From positions 15,842-79,841 of the forward strand of contig JBPOFN010000019.1 in NCBI GenBank assembly GCA_051251725.1: DNA of 64,000 bases. Direction: 5' to 3'. Below, piece by piece: positions 1-7,974 of the stretch. The DNA is from JALZUE01 sp051251725 (GTDB taxonomy: Bacteria; Pseudomonadota; Gammaproteobacteria; Enterobacterales; Alteromonadaceae). The first letter of the stretch is position 1. The number at the start of each line of letters is the position of its first letter. The notes under the pieces are model-generated. The model did not search any database, was not told where the DNA came from, and saw nothing but the letters and a program-made list of their open reading frames with translations. Made by a program: the position numbers and the translations under genes.

Positions 1-52
1 TTTTCGAGGCGGTAATAACAGCAGTCACACTTAATCAATAACTAAGCAGTAA

Positions 53-865
53 CTAACCGAAAACAAAAAATAGTAATACCGCACCCAAAAGTAAACGATA
101 GATAACAAAAGGCATCATGCCTAATTTATCCACAATAATTAAAAAATAATGAATACAGGCATAAGCGCTGATAAAAGCTAAGCCGCTGCCTAATAAAATT
201 ACATTCCAATCAACAGCTTGTGCTTCTGTAATTAGTTTTAAGGTTAAATAACTGCCCGCCATCGCAATAACAGGAATTGATAACAAAAAGGAAAAACGCG
301 CAGCATTGGCACGACTTAACCCTAACATTAAACCGATAGTCATAGTGATACCTGAACGAGAAGTCCCTGGAATTAACGCGATAGCTTGCGCTAAACCAAT
401 CATCATTGCGCCTTTAAAACCAAGTTTTTCAAGTTTGACGTTTTGCTTCGCTTTGATATCGGCAAAACCTAATAACAAACCAAACAAAATAGTCGTTATC
501 GCAATCACCAGCGCCGAGCGTAAATGCTCTTCAATTAAATCTTTACCTAACAAACCAAACAAACCAGCCGGAATAGTGGCAAAGATTATCCACCATGCTA
601 ACTTACCGTTAAAGTCGTCTTGTGCAGATGCATTACCACGATTAAATGTCGCTAGCCAAGCACATAACATTTCCCCAACTTCTTTGCGAAAATACAAACA
701 CACCGCCAATAACGAGCCAACATGTACGGCAACATCAAACGCCAAACCTTGATCTTGCCAACCAAATAGTTTTGATGGCAAGATCAAATGGGCTGAACTA
801 GAAATAGGAAGAAATTCAGTTAAACCTTGTATTAAGGCGAGGAAAAACACTTCAATCGTACTCAT
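53..865 (-). CDS. uppP: undecaprenyl-diphosphatase UppP (BacA)
   Basis: Dephosphorylates undecaprenyl pyrophosphate at the inner membrane, recycling the lipid carrier for peptidoglycan and other envelope glycans; family members confer bacitracin tolerance. The 270-residue protein is hydrophobic throughout. It carries both family signatures: the N-terminal GLTEFLPISSSAHL motif (about residues 14-27) and PGTSRSG in the second half. Length is normal for the family. It is the last gene of a folB-folK-uppP run on the minus strand, starting 8 bases after folK ends. Confidence 0.96.
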   Translation of the reverse strand: MSTIEVFFLALIQGLTEFLPISSSAHLILPSKLFGWQDQGLAFDVAVHVGSLLAVCLYFRKEVGEMLCAWLATFNRGNASAQDDFNGKLAWWIIFATIPAGLFGLLGKDLIEEHLRSALVIAITTILFGLLLGFADIKAKQNVKLEKLGFKGAMMIGLAQAIALIPGTSRSGITMTIGLMLGLSRANAARFSFLLSIPVIAMAGSYLTLKLITEAQAVDWNVILLGSGLAFISAYACIHYFLIIVDKLGMMPFVIYRLLLGAVLLFFVFG

Positions 866-873
866 AATCGCTA

Positions 874-1368
874 TTACTCACTTGGCCAAGTAAATGGCAC
901 TTTTTTTAATTGTTGTTTATTTTTATCGTATTGCTGCCATAACTGGCGATAAGTTAATTGCGCAATTGGATGAACGTCATCACCAGCTAATTCGGCTAGC
1001 GGCCATAAAACAAAAGCATTTTTAGTGATTTCATCACGTGGTATTTGTGCCGGTGTGGTGAGAATTAAATCATCATAAAGCAGTAAATCTAAATCTAAGG
1101 TTCTTGGACTAAATTTTGTCGCATCAGGTGATCGGCCATGCTCAAGTTCAATTTTTTTTAAGGTTTTAGCAACTTGTTCAACACTGTCAGATGTGTCGAC
1201 AGCAATCACCATATTAAAAAAATGAGGACCATCAAAACCAACCGCTTCACTTTCAAATAACGAAGATAGCGTTAAGTGGTTATAGGTATCTGCCAATGCC
1301 TTTAACCCTTCAAGTAAATACTTTTCTCTGTTAATACTTGTACCTAGAGAAATATAAATACGTGCCAT
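874..1368 (-). CDS. folK: 2-amino-4-hydroxy-6-hydroxymethyldihydropteridine pyrophosphokinase FolK
   Basis: Transfers pyrophosphate from ATP to 6-hydroxymethyl-dihydropterin in folate biosynthesis (cytosol). The 164-residue protein has the HPPK core RTLDLDLLLYDD and the later segment PRDEITKNAFVLWPL, matching the family's metal-binding and substrate-lid regions. Its ATG overlaps the stop of folB by one base (TAATG), so the two are probably translationally coupled. Pairing with folB, the preceding pathway step, supports the call. Confidence 0.95.
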   Translation of the reverse strand: MARIYISLGTSINREKYLLEGLKALADTYNHLTLSSLFESEAVGFDGPHFFNMVIAVDTSDSVEQVAKTLKKIELEHGRSPDATKFSPRTLDLDLLLYDDLILTTPAQIPRDEITKNAFVLWPLAELAGDDVHPIAQLTYRQLWQQYDKNKQQLKKVPFTWPSE

Positions 1369-1724
1369 TAAACTTGCTGACCTCGTTCTATTTCAACCCC
1401 TACGCTGCTAGCATTATGAACCGCATTGGGTTTATGAATTTTTAACGATAACCAAGGGATATGATAAGTTGACATTAAATGTTCCGCGACACGTTCTGCT
1501 AAGGTTTCAATTAGATCTACCGGATTGGCATTAGCAAAACGCTCTATTGCGAGTGATATATCTGCGTAGTCTAACGTTTTAGCCAGCTCATCATTTTTAG
1601 CTGCCGGTTTAATGTCCCAGCCCATAGCTAAATCAAAAATGAGGGTTTGTTTGATTTGTTTTTCCCATTCGAAAAAACCTATGGTCGTTTGAATACTCAA
1701 ACCATTTATAAATACTTTATCCAT
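1368..1724 (-). CDS. folB: dihydroneopterin aldolase FolB
   Basis: Converts 7,8-dihydroneopterin to 6-hydroxymethyl-dihydropterin and glycolaldehyde in folate synthesis. The open frame extends upstream to 1775, but the start at 1724 is preferred. It gives 118 residues beginning MDKVFINGL, the usual family length and N-terminus, and has an AGGAAAG ribosome-binding site just upstream. Family features seen are GFFEWEKQIKQ, LDYADIS and the C-terminal KPNAVHNASSVGVEIERG. It is the first gene of the minus-strand folate/uppP run and diverges from plsY, the arrangement known in E. coli. Confidence 0.94.
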   Translation of the reverse strand: MDKVFINGLSIQTTIGFFEWEKQIKQTLIFDLAMGWDIKPAAKNDELAKTLDYADISLAIERFANANPVDLIETLAERVAEHLMSTYHIPWLSLKIHKPNAVHNASSVGVEIERGQQV

Positions 1725-1892
1725 ATCTTTCCTGTCGCTGACTATGGAAAATTTCGGCGTATAATATTGCCGCACAAGTCAAAATAGTAAAATTATGAGA
1801 AGTTTACCTGCCAAGGTCTAGAAAAACTAGCAAAGTAAGCGATACAATAAAGAAAGATTTACTTTTTAATGAATATTAAGGTTTTCATTTAG

Positions 1893-2498
1893 ATGATAAT
1901 ACTTACGACAATAACAATGGTGATTGCTGCCTACTTAATAGGCTCAATTTCAAGCGCCATTTTATTGTGTCGATTATTTAACTTACCCGACCCTCGTACC
2001 AGCGGTTCAAACAACCCTGGCGCGACTAATGTTTTACGCATGGGCAATAAAATACTGGCAGTAACGGTACTGGTATTTGATGTCTTAAAAGGCACAATTC
2101 CAGTGTGGTGTGCTTATTTTATGGGAATAGAACCAAACTATTTAGGCTTTATTGCAATCGCCGCTTGTTTAGGGCACATGTACCCTGTTTTCTTTCAGTT
2201 CAAAGGCGGAAAAGCGGTAGCAACAGCACTGGGTGTGATGTTGCCTATTGGTTGGAGTTTAGCGTTATTATTAATTGGCACTTGGTTAATCGTGGTTAAA
2301 TTAACCAAGTATTCAAGTTTAGCGGCGATTACAACTGTGTTATTCGCCCCGTTTTATACTTGGCTGATAAAACCAGATTATGCTTTACCTGTAATGATGA
2401 TTTCAGTCTTAATAATATTTCGCCATAAAGAAAACATCACTCGCTTACTTGCCGGTAAAGAAAATAAAATTGGCGAAAAACCCGTTAACCCGAGCTGA
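1893..2498 (+). CDS. plsY: acyl-phosphate:glycerol-3-phosphate acyltransferase PlsY
   Basis: Inner-membrane enzyme that acylates glycerol-3-phosphate using acyl-phosphate, the first step of phospholipid synthesis. The 201-residue polytopic protein has the family motifs SGSNNPGATN (about residues 37-46) and KGGKAVATALG in the second cytoplasmic loop. The start context is weak, but the N-terminus (AYLIGSISSAIL) aligns with E. coli YgiH. It is divergent from folB and convergent with the beta-propeller gene that follows. Confidence 0.95.
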   Translation: MIILTTITMVIAAYLIGSISSAILLCRLFNLPDPRTSGSNNPGATNVLRMGNKILAVTVLVFDVLKGTIPVWCAYFMGIEPNYLGFIAIAACLGHMYPVFFQFKGGKAVATALGVMLPIGWSLALLLIGTWLIVVKLTKYSSLAAITTVLFAPFYTWLIKPDYALPVMMISVLIIFRHKENITRLLAGKENKIGEKPVNPS

Positions 2499-2514
2499 GA
2501 TTAATGAATAGTGA

Positions 2515-3696
2515 CTATGGGCTTGAAGAGCCCATTGATACTGGTTGACCTGGTAACTTGATTTCATTATCGACTTTAAAAAACTGCTCATTTACCAAGC
2601 TAAATATTTCAATATTTTTATCAACAATATTACCTATATATAAATGTGTTGAGTCTTTACTAAACGCAACACCTTCGGGAAAACCACCAACATTAAACCG
2701 ATTAATTTCTTTAAGTTGAAAGTTTTGATAAGAATAAACAACCAAACCGCCGCGCTCATTATAGAAAAAACTATCTTTAAAAGGTTTACCACTACCTTGT
2801 AATAACGCCACAGCGACATATTTTCCATCAGGACTTATCGCAAGGCCTTCTGGCCCATCACCAACAGAAATTGTATTCACTACATGCGACATTGCACCTT
2901 TAAGTGCAATAATTGAAACAGTATCAATGTTACCATCTGGTAAACCTTTATTACCTGTATTCGCCACGACCGCATAGCGCCCTTTCGGTTCTACTTTTAC
3001 ATTATAAGGCCATAGACCAACGGGAATGGTTATACCGCGAATTAAAGTATCATTCGAGAGAGTTATCATTGACACCGCATGCGCTGAAAATTGTGTCGCT
3101 AAAATACTCTGATCATTATCAGCAAAAGCTACTGAAGATATTTCAGCCGGAAATTCAAGGTTATCGAGAAGGCTTAATTTCTTATCTGCTAATGCAACTA
3201 AAGAAACCGACTTAGCATGACGATGCGCAATCGCAATTCTTTTACCATCTCGAGATATTGCAATACCAGAAGGCTGCTTAGCCACTTGTAAAGTGTGTAT
3301 TACTTTTATTGGGGTTTGCGTTAAATCAATTAAATGTAAATCAACATCAGGTTCTGCTTGCCAAATTCCTTCTTTCTCAATCCAATTAACTGAATTAGCA
3401 ACAATCGCAAATTTTTCATCTGGCGTCACCGATAAATTAACTGGCGGACCAAAAATTGAATTTTCGAGTGTTAATTCACAATTAACTGCAGGGTTAATTG
3501 CCGACTTTGCAATATTAAGCAAACAAACATAATCTTTTGTCGGCTTAACTTTTGTTAATCCTTGTTCCGTTAATTGAACTTTATCGTCGACACCAATAAT
3601 AATAAATTCATCTGCAGATACCTTTAAAGAAAGCACCATGATAATAAAAGCGTAACTACACCACAAATTTAACTTGTTCTCTTTAATATTAAACAT
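2515..3696 (-). CDS. secreted YncE-like beta-propeller protein, function unknown
   Basis: A 393-residue protein with an N-terminal hydrophobic segment (about residues 10-28, followed by a SADEF cleavage-like site) that fits a signal peptide, so it is probably periplasmic. The mature part contains repeated propeller-blade motifs such as PSGIAISRDGKRIAIAHRH, PEGLAISPDGKYVAVAL and PEGVAFSKDSTHLYIGN, typical of seven-bladed YncE/lactonase-type propellers. No catalytic signature could be assigned. A 7-bp inverted repeat spanning 2517-2535 lies at its 3' end, facing plsY. The specific role is unknown. Confidence 0.75.
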   Translation of the reverse strand: MFNIKENKLNLWCSYAFIIMVLSLKVSADEFIIIGVDDKVQLTEQGLTKVKPTKDYVCLLNIAKSAINPAVNCELTLENSIFGPPVNLSVTPDEKFAIVANSVNWIEKEGIWQAEPDVDLHLIDLTQTPIKVIHTLQVAKQPSGIAISRDGKRIAIAHRHAKSVSLVALADKKLSLLDNLEFPAEISSVAFADNDQSILATQFSAHAVSMITLSNDTLIRGITIPVGLWPYNVKVEPKGRYAVVANTGNKGLPDGNIDTVSIIALKGAMSHVVNTISVGDGPEGLAISPDGKYVAVALLQGSGKPFKDSFFYNERGGLVVYSYQNFQLKEINRFNVGGFPEGVAFSKDSTHLYIGNIVDKNIEIFSLVNEQFFKVDNEIKLPGQPVSMGSSSP

Positions 3697-3870
3697 ATTT
3701 TAATTACTCATTTTCATGTATCCATTCGCTTCTATAGGGGGCTCAACTGGATCCTGTATATTAAAGTGAAATGAGATAGGTTTATTAAACAGCATAATAA
3801 TGGAACATTAAAATTCCTTATAGATAACAATAATTCTAATTAACTATTTTCGTATTATTGGTATCACTTT

Positions 3871-4911
3871 CTATACTGGTGGTAGTGAGTCTAATGGCCA
3901 GCGCGGCGTTGCTTTAAAAGTTAAATCAGCGCTAACACCTGATTTTAAACGCTGCATCCCTGCAAATGCGATCATCGCACCATTATCAGTACAAAATTCA
4001 GGACGAGGGTAATAAACTTTTCCGCCTAGTTTGGCTGTTGTCATCGCCAGTTTTTCACGCAGCGACGTATTCGCACTGACGCCACCCGCAATCACTAAAC
4101 GATTTAAACCAGTTTGCTCTAACGCTCTTCGACACTTTATTGCTAACGTATCTACTACCGCTTCTTGAAAGGCATAAGCAATATCGGCTTTGGTTTGGGT
4201 TACATAGGCGTCAGATTTATCATCACAGTCAGTTAACTCTTTTCTTACTGTCGTTGCTGCTGAGGTTTTTAAGCCGCTAAAGCTAAAATCTAAGCCAGGT
4301 CGGTCAGTCATCGGCCGTGGAAATTTATAACGTTTCGGCGTGCCTGACTCAGCCATTTTGGCTAACACTGGGCCACCAGGGTAATCAAGCCCTAAAAGTT
4401 TGGCTGTTTTATCAAAAGCTTCACCGGCGGCATCGTCAACTGACTCACCCAACATTTGATACTGGCCGATACCATCAACACGCACTAACATGGTGTGGCC
4501 ACCAGACACTAATAAAGCAATAAACGGAAACTCAGGAACATCTTCTTCTAACATTGGCGCTAATAAATGCCCTTCCATATGATGAACAGGTACCGCAGGT
4601 AAATTCCAACCATAAGCTAAACTTCGGCCAATTGAACATCCCACCAATAAAGCACCCACTAAACCAGGCCCTGCAGTGTACGCCACACCATCAATATCGT
4701 CAGGTGTTAAACCAGCTTCGGCAAATACCGCTTTAATTAAAGGGATTGTTTTACGTACATGATCACGTGACGCTAATTCAGGCACTACCCCGCCGTAATC
4801 AGCATGTACAGCTACTTGGCTATAAAGTTGATGAGCTAAAATGCCCTTTTCTTCATCATAAATAGCAATACCCGTTTCATCACAAGAACTTTCAATACCT
4901 AAAATACGCAT
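3871..4911 (-). CDS. tsaD: tRNA N6-threonylcarbamoyladenosine transferase TsaD
   Basis: Catalytic subunit of the t6A37 tRNA modification complex (with TsaB and TsaE); transfers threonylcarbamoyl to A37 of ANN-decoding tRNAs. The 346-residue protein starts MRILGIESSCDETG and has the metal-binding pair H111 and H115 in HHMEGH, plus the ASKMR/ASNH-fold segments DFSFSGLKT and GGVSANTSLR. Divergent location from rpsU is the conserved gammaproteobacterial arrangement. Confidence 0.97.
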   Translation of the reverse strand: MRILGIESSCDETGIAIYDEEKGILAHQLYSQVAVHADYGGVVPELASRDHVRKTIPLIKAVFAEAGLTPDDIDGVAYTAGPGLVGALLVGCSIGRSLAYGWNLPAVPVHHMEGHLLAPMLEEDVPEFPFIALLVSGGHTMLVRVDGIGQYQMLGESVDDAAGEAFDKTAKLLGLDYPGGPVLAKMAESGTPKRYKFPRPMTDRPGLDFSFSGLKTSAATTVRKELTDCDDKSDAYVTQTKADIAYAFQEAVVDTLAIKCRRALEQTGLNRLVIAGGVSANTSLREKLAMTTAKLGGKVYYPRPEFCTDNGAMIAFAGMQRLKSGVSADLTFKATPRWPLDSLPPV

Positions 4912-5019
4912 TTAAAACTACCCAAAACCTTAATTAAACTGGCTACACCAAAATATGGCCGCGATTTTACATTTCTAAAAGAAAATTAACCACCTTTTAA
5001 ACATTATTGTTATTTTAAC

Positions 5020-5049
5020 TTTACTTTAATTAGGTGTTCGCATTAGAAT
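5020..5049 (+). promoter_or_regulatory. candidate sigma-70 promoter of the rpsU-yqeY-dnaG operon
   Basis: A -35-like TTTACT (5020-5025) lies 18 bases before a -10-like TAGAAT (5044-5049), about 120 bases before the rpsU start. It sits in the expected place for the macromolecular-synthesis operon promoter; the -35 match is only 4 of 6. Confidence 0.4.
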
Positions 5050-5168
5050 ACGGCACCCATTTTTGATAGAGCGGGTGAGACCGAGGTAATACGTTACATT
5101 TAATGTTTACGTTAATACTGAGATTAATCACCGATTTATATAGATACATAACTAAGGTAATAGGCACA

Positions 5169-5384
5169 ATGCCAGTAATTAAAGTAAGAGAAAACGAACC
5201 ATTTGACGTAGCACTACGTCGTTTTAAACGTTCATGTGAAAAAGCAGGTATCCTTTCAGAAGTTCGTCGTCGCGAATGTTATGAAAAACCAACTTGGGAA
5301 CGTAAACGTAAAAAAGCTGCTGCTGTAAAACGTGCTGCTAAAAAAGTTTCTCGTGAGAATGCACGCCGCATTCGTTTATACTAA
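5169..5384 (+). CDS. rpsU: 30S ribosomal protein bS21
   Basis: Small basic protein of the 30S subunit, involved in initiation. The start at 5169 gives 71 residues beginning MPVIKVRENEPFDVALRRFKR, exactly the family form; the longer in-frame extension upstream is not expected to be translated. An AAGG sequence lies shortly upstream. It heads the rpsU-yqeY-dnaG-rpoD block. Confidence 0.98.
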   Translation: MPVIKVRENEPFDVALRRFKRSCEKAGILSEVRRRECYEKPTWERKRKKAAAVKRAAKKVSRENARRIRLY

Positions 5385-5418
5385 TTAACCTTAGTTATAT
5401 CACGTTGAGTATCACAGT

Positions 5419-5865
5419 ATGACTCTGTTTGAACAACTCAAAGACGAAATGAAAGTCGCTATGCGCGCTAAAGACAAAGATCGTCTTGGCGTAATTCGCA
5501 TGGCGATATCTGCTATTAAACAAGTAGAAATTGACGAAAGAATTGAACTAGATGATAACGGTGTTATCGGTGTTTTAACCAAAATGGTTAAACAACGTAA
5601 AGACTCGATTCGCATGTTTAATGAAGGTGGACGCGAAGAATTAGCAGCAAAAGAAGCTGCTGAAGTTGTCGCTCTCGAAGCCTTTTTACCGCAAGCGCTA
5701 ACTGATGAAGAGATTTCTCAGTTAATTTCAGCCGCAATTGCCACAACCGGTGCCAGCTCAATGGCCGACATGGGTAAAGTGATGGGGATATTAAAACCTC
5801 AAATGCAAGGTAAAGCTGATTTAGGTGCTGTTAGTGGTAAAGTTCGTGCAACATTAAATGCTTAA
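5419..5865 (+). CDS. yqeY: GatB/YqeY domain-containing protein
   Basis: A 148-residue YqeY-family protein, related to the C-terminal tRNA-interacting domain of the GatB amidotransferase subunit. It shows the helical N-terminal half (LKDEMKVAMRAKDKDRLGVIRM) and the conserved MGKVMGILKPQMQGKADLGAVSGKVR tail region. The biochemical role is not firmly established. It lies 34 bases after rpsU and ahead of a strong hairpin terminator, a position between rpsU and dnaG common in Alteromonadales. Confidence 0.92.
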   Translation: MTLFEQLKDEMKVAMRAKDKDRLGVIRMAISAIKQVEIDERIELDDNGVIGVLTKMVKQRKDSIRMFNEGGREELAAKEAAEVVALEAFLPQALTDEEISQLISAAIATTGASSMADMGKVMGILKPQMQGKADLGAVSGKVRATLNA

Positions 5866-5881
5866 TAGCTAGTAGATTATT

Positions 5882-5911
5882 AAAAACGCGTCATATATGA
5901 CGCGTTTTTTT
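5882..5911 (+). terminator. intrinsic terminator after yqeY
   Basis: Perfect stem AACGCGTCA / TGACGCGTT with a TATA loop, followed by an unbroken T run. It separates rpsU-yqeY from dnaG and may let rpsU be expressed above dnaG, as the terminator between rpsU and dnaG does in E. coli. Confidence 0.88.
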
Positions 5912-6037
5912 ATCCCTAATTTTTATGTTCAAAATACTAAAAATAAGTTAACTTTGTATTTTTACTGATATTTTAGACTGAACATCTAAAATATGCTTAT
6001 TTATTCAACACCAGAAATAATATCTTCAAAGGCAGGC

Positions 6038-7786
6038 ATGATCCCACGACAGTTTATTGATGATTTGATCGCTCGAACCGATATCGTAGAGATCATAGAT
6101 ACGCGTGTGTCATTAAAAAAAGCCGGTAAAAACTACCAAGCTTGCTGTCCGTTTCATACCGAAAAATCACCCTCTTTTACTGTTAGCCGAGATAAACAGT
6201 TTTATCACTGCTTTGGCTGTGGTGCACATGGCAATGCTATTTCATTTTTAATGGAATATGAACGTTTAGAGTTTGTTGACTGCATTGATGAATTGGCTTC
6301 TTTACACGGCATGGATGTACCCAAAGAAGAAAATAATCAATCTCCAGCACAATTAAAACAACAGCAACAAGCAAATGCGCAACGAAAAGATGATTATCAG
6401 CTAATGGAAAGCATTAGCCTGTTTTATCAGCAACAATTAAAAGTGGCACATGATAAAAACATAGCCATTGATTACCTTAAAAGTCGCGGCTTAACCGGTC
6501 AAATTGCGAAACGCTTTGGTATCGGTTACATCAGTGATGCTTGGGATGGCATGATGAATCAATTTTCGAATAACCAACAAATTAGCCAACAGCTAATTGA
6601 TTTAGGTATGGCTATTCAAGGGGATAAAAATCGCCCTTATGATCGTTTTCGCGGCCGAATTATGTTTCCTATTCGCGACAAACGCGGCAAAGTTATCGGC
6701 TTTGGTGGCCGCATTATTAACGACGGTACACCTAAATATTTAAACTCGCCAGAAACTAGAATTTATTCAAAAGGCCAAGAACTTTATGGCCTACATGAAG
6801 CAAAACAAGCCTGTAGTAATTTAACTCGACTTGTTGTTGTGGAAGGTTATATGGATGTGGTTGCTTTAGCGCAACATGGCGTTGATTATGCCGTTGCCTC
6901 TTTAGGCACCGCAACAACGTCCGAGCAATTACAAACCTTGTTTCGCACCGTAAAAGAAGTTATTTGTTGTTATGATGGTGACCGCGCAGGCCGAGACGCT
7001 GCATGGCGAGCCATGGATAACGCCTTACCAATGATCCAAGATGGTTATTCATTAAAGTTTGTTTTTCTCCCTGACGGTGAAGACCCAGATTCAGTCATTC
7101 GCATGCAAGGGCAACAAGCCTTTGAAAAAATATTAGATAATGCGACGCCTTTATCTGAATTTTTATTTGAACAGTTATTTCAAAATGTTGATATTAGAAC
7201 GGCAGAAGGCAAAGGCGCGGCAATCACTGCTTTCAAACCTTATTTAGAAAAACTGCCTGAAAGTCATTTAAAAGACGCCATTGTTACTAAATTAGCGAAT
7301 CATTTTGGTAGTGGTAATGAGCAACAACTCGGAAAAATGACCAATAGTTTTGCCAATAAAGCCACAAAGAGTAATGCTCCTAAGCAACTTAGAATAACAC
7401 CAATTCGATTAGCTATTGCATTATTGTTAGAGCATCCCCATATAGTCAAAGCGTTACCGGATATTTCCATTTTACAGCATTTAACCATGCCGGGGATCCC
7501 ATTATTAAATCAAATAATAGCGATATGTCATCACAAAACTGACATTAAAACCGCACAATTAATTGAATATTTTCGTGATACTGAGCAAGGCCGACAGCTA
7601 ACAAAATTGATGTGTATTGAACATCATGTTGAGCCAGAAAATGCAGAATCCATGTTTATTGATATTATTGAAAGCCTACTAACAGTTTTCATTGAACAGC
7701 GCACTGAGCAACTATTAGCGAAAGAGCAAGCAAGTGGATTAAGTAAAATTGAAAAACAAGAATTACAAAGTTTGTTAAGTAATTAA
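6038..7786 (+). CDS. dnaG: DNA primase DnaG
   Basis: Synthesises RNA primers for replication with the DnaB helicase. The start at 6038 (MIPRQFIDDLIARTDIV) is preferred over the upstream in-frame ATG at 5993. It matches the family N-terminus and has AAAGGCAGG just upstream, giving 582 residues. Seen are the CHC2 zinc finger (C37, H40, C58, C61), the TOPRIM motifs VVEGYMDVVAL and YDGDRAGRDAA, and a C-terminal helicase-interaction region. Confidence 0.97.
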   Translation: MIPRQFIDDLIARTDIVEIIDTRVSLKKAGKNYQACCPFHTEKSPSFTVSRDKQFYHCFGCGAHGNAISFLMEYERLEFVDCIDELASLHGMDVPKEENNQSPAQLKQQQQANAQRKDDYQLMESISLFYQQQLKVAHDKNIAIDYLKSRGLTGQIAKRFGIGYISDAWDGMMNQFSNNQQISQQLIDLGMAIQGDKNRPYDRFRGRIMFPIRDKRGKVIGFGGRIINDGTPKYLNSPETRIYSKGQELYGLHEAKQACSNLTRLVVVEGYMDVVALAQHGVDYAVASLGTATTSEQLQTLFRTVKEVICCYDGDRAGRDAAWRAMDNALPMIQDGYSLKFVFLPDGEDPDSVIRMQGQQAFEKILDNATPLSEFLFEQLFQNVDIRTAEGKGAAITAFKPYLEKLPESHLKDAIVTKLANHFGSGNEQQLGKMTNSFANKATKSNAPKQLRITPIRLAIALLLEHPHIVKALPDISILQHLTMPGIPLLNQIIAICHHKTDIKTAQLIEYFRDTEQGRQLTKLMCIEHHVEPENAESMFIDIIESLLTVFIEQRTEQLLAKEQASGLSKIEKQELQSLLSN

Positions 7787-7894
7787 GCAAGAAAGTAGAT
7801 TAAGTGCTTAAATATCTAGTAGATACGAAGACAATTATTGTTTTAAAAAGAACAAATAATTATTATTAAAAATAAGACGAAAATCGTTTAGTGC

Positions 7895-7923
7895 TAGCAA
7901 TATAGTAACCTATTAGCTATAAT
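7895..7923 (+). promoter_or_regulatory. candidate rpoD promoter
   Basis: A perfect TATAAT (7918-7923) with a weak -35-like TAGCAA 17 bases upstream, inside the 188-base dnaG-rpoD gap. It could give rpoD transcription independent of the operon promoter; the -35 is poor. Confidence 0.4.
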
Positions 7924-7974
7924 TCCTCGCTTAATGTTTTCATTTTGATACCCATAAAAGGTGGACACTCGTCA

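Noticed and set aside
306..752. 148-codon plus-strand frame opposite uppP
   Set aside because: It is the antisense shadow of a clear uppP gene and shows no family motifs or ribosome site.
1725..1775. N-terminal extension of FolB to the ATG at 1775
   Set aside because: The extra 17 residues have no family counterpart, while the ATG at 1724 has a good ribosome site and the normal family start.
2517..2535. ATGGGCT/AGCCCAT hairpin between plsY and the propeller gene as a terminator
   Set aside because: No T run on either strand and it overlaps the end of the propeller coding region; too weak to call.
5103..5168. Longer rpsU start
   Set aside because: Ribosomal protein bS21 is highly conserved at MPVIKV, so the 22 upstream codons are leader sequence.
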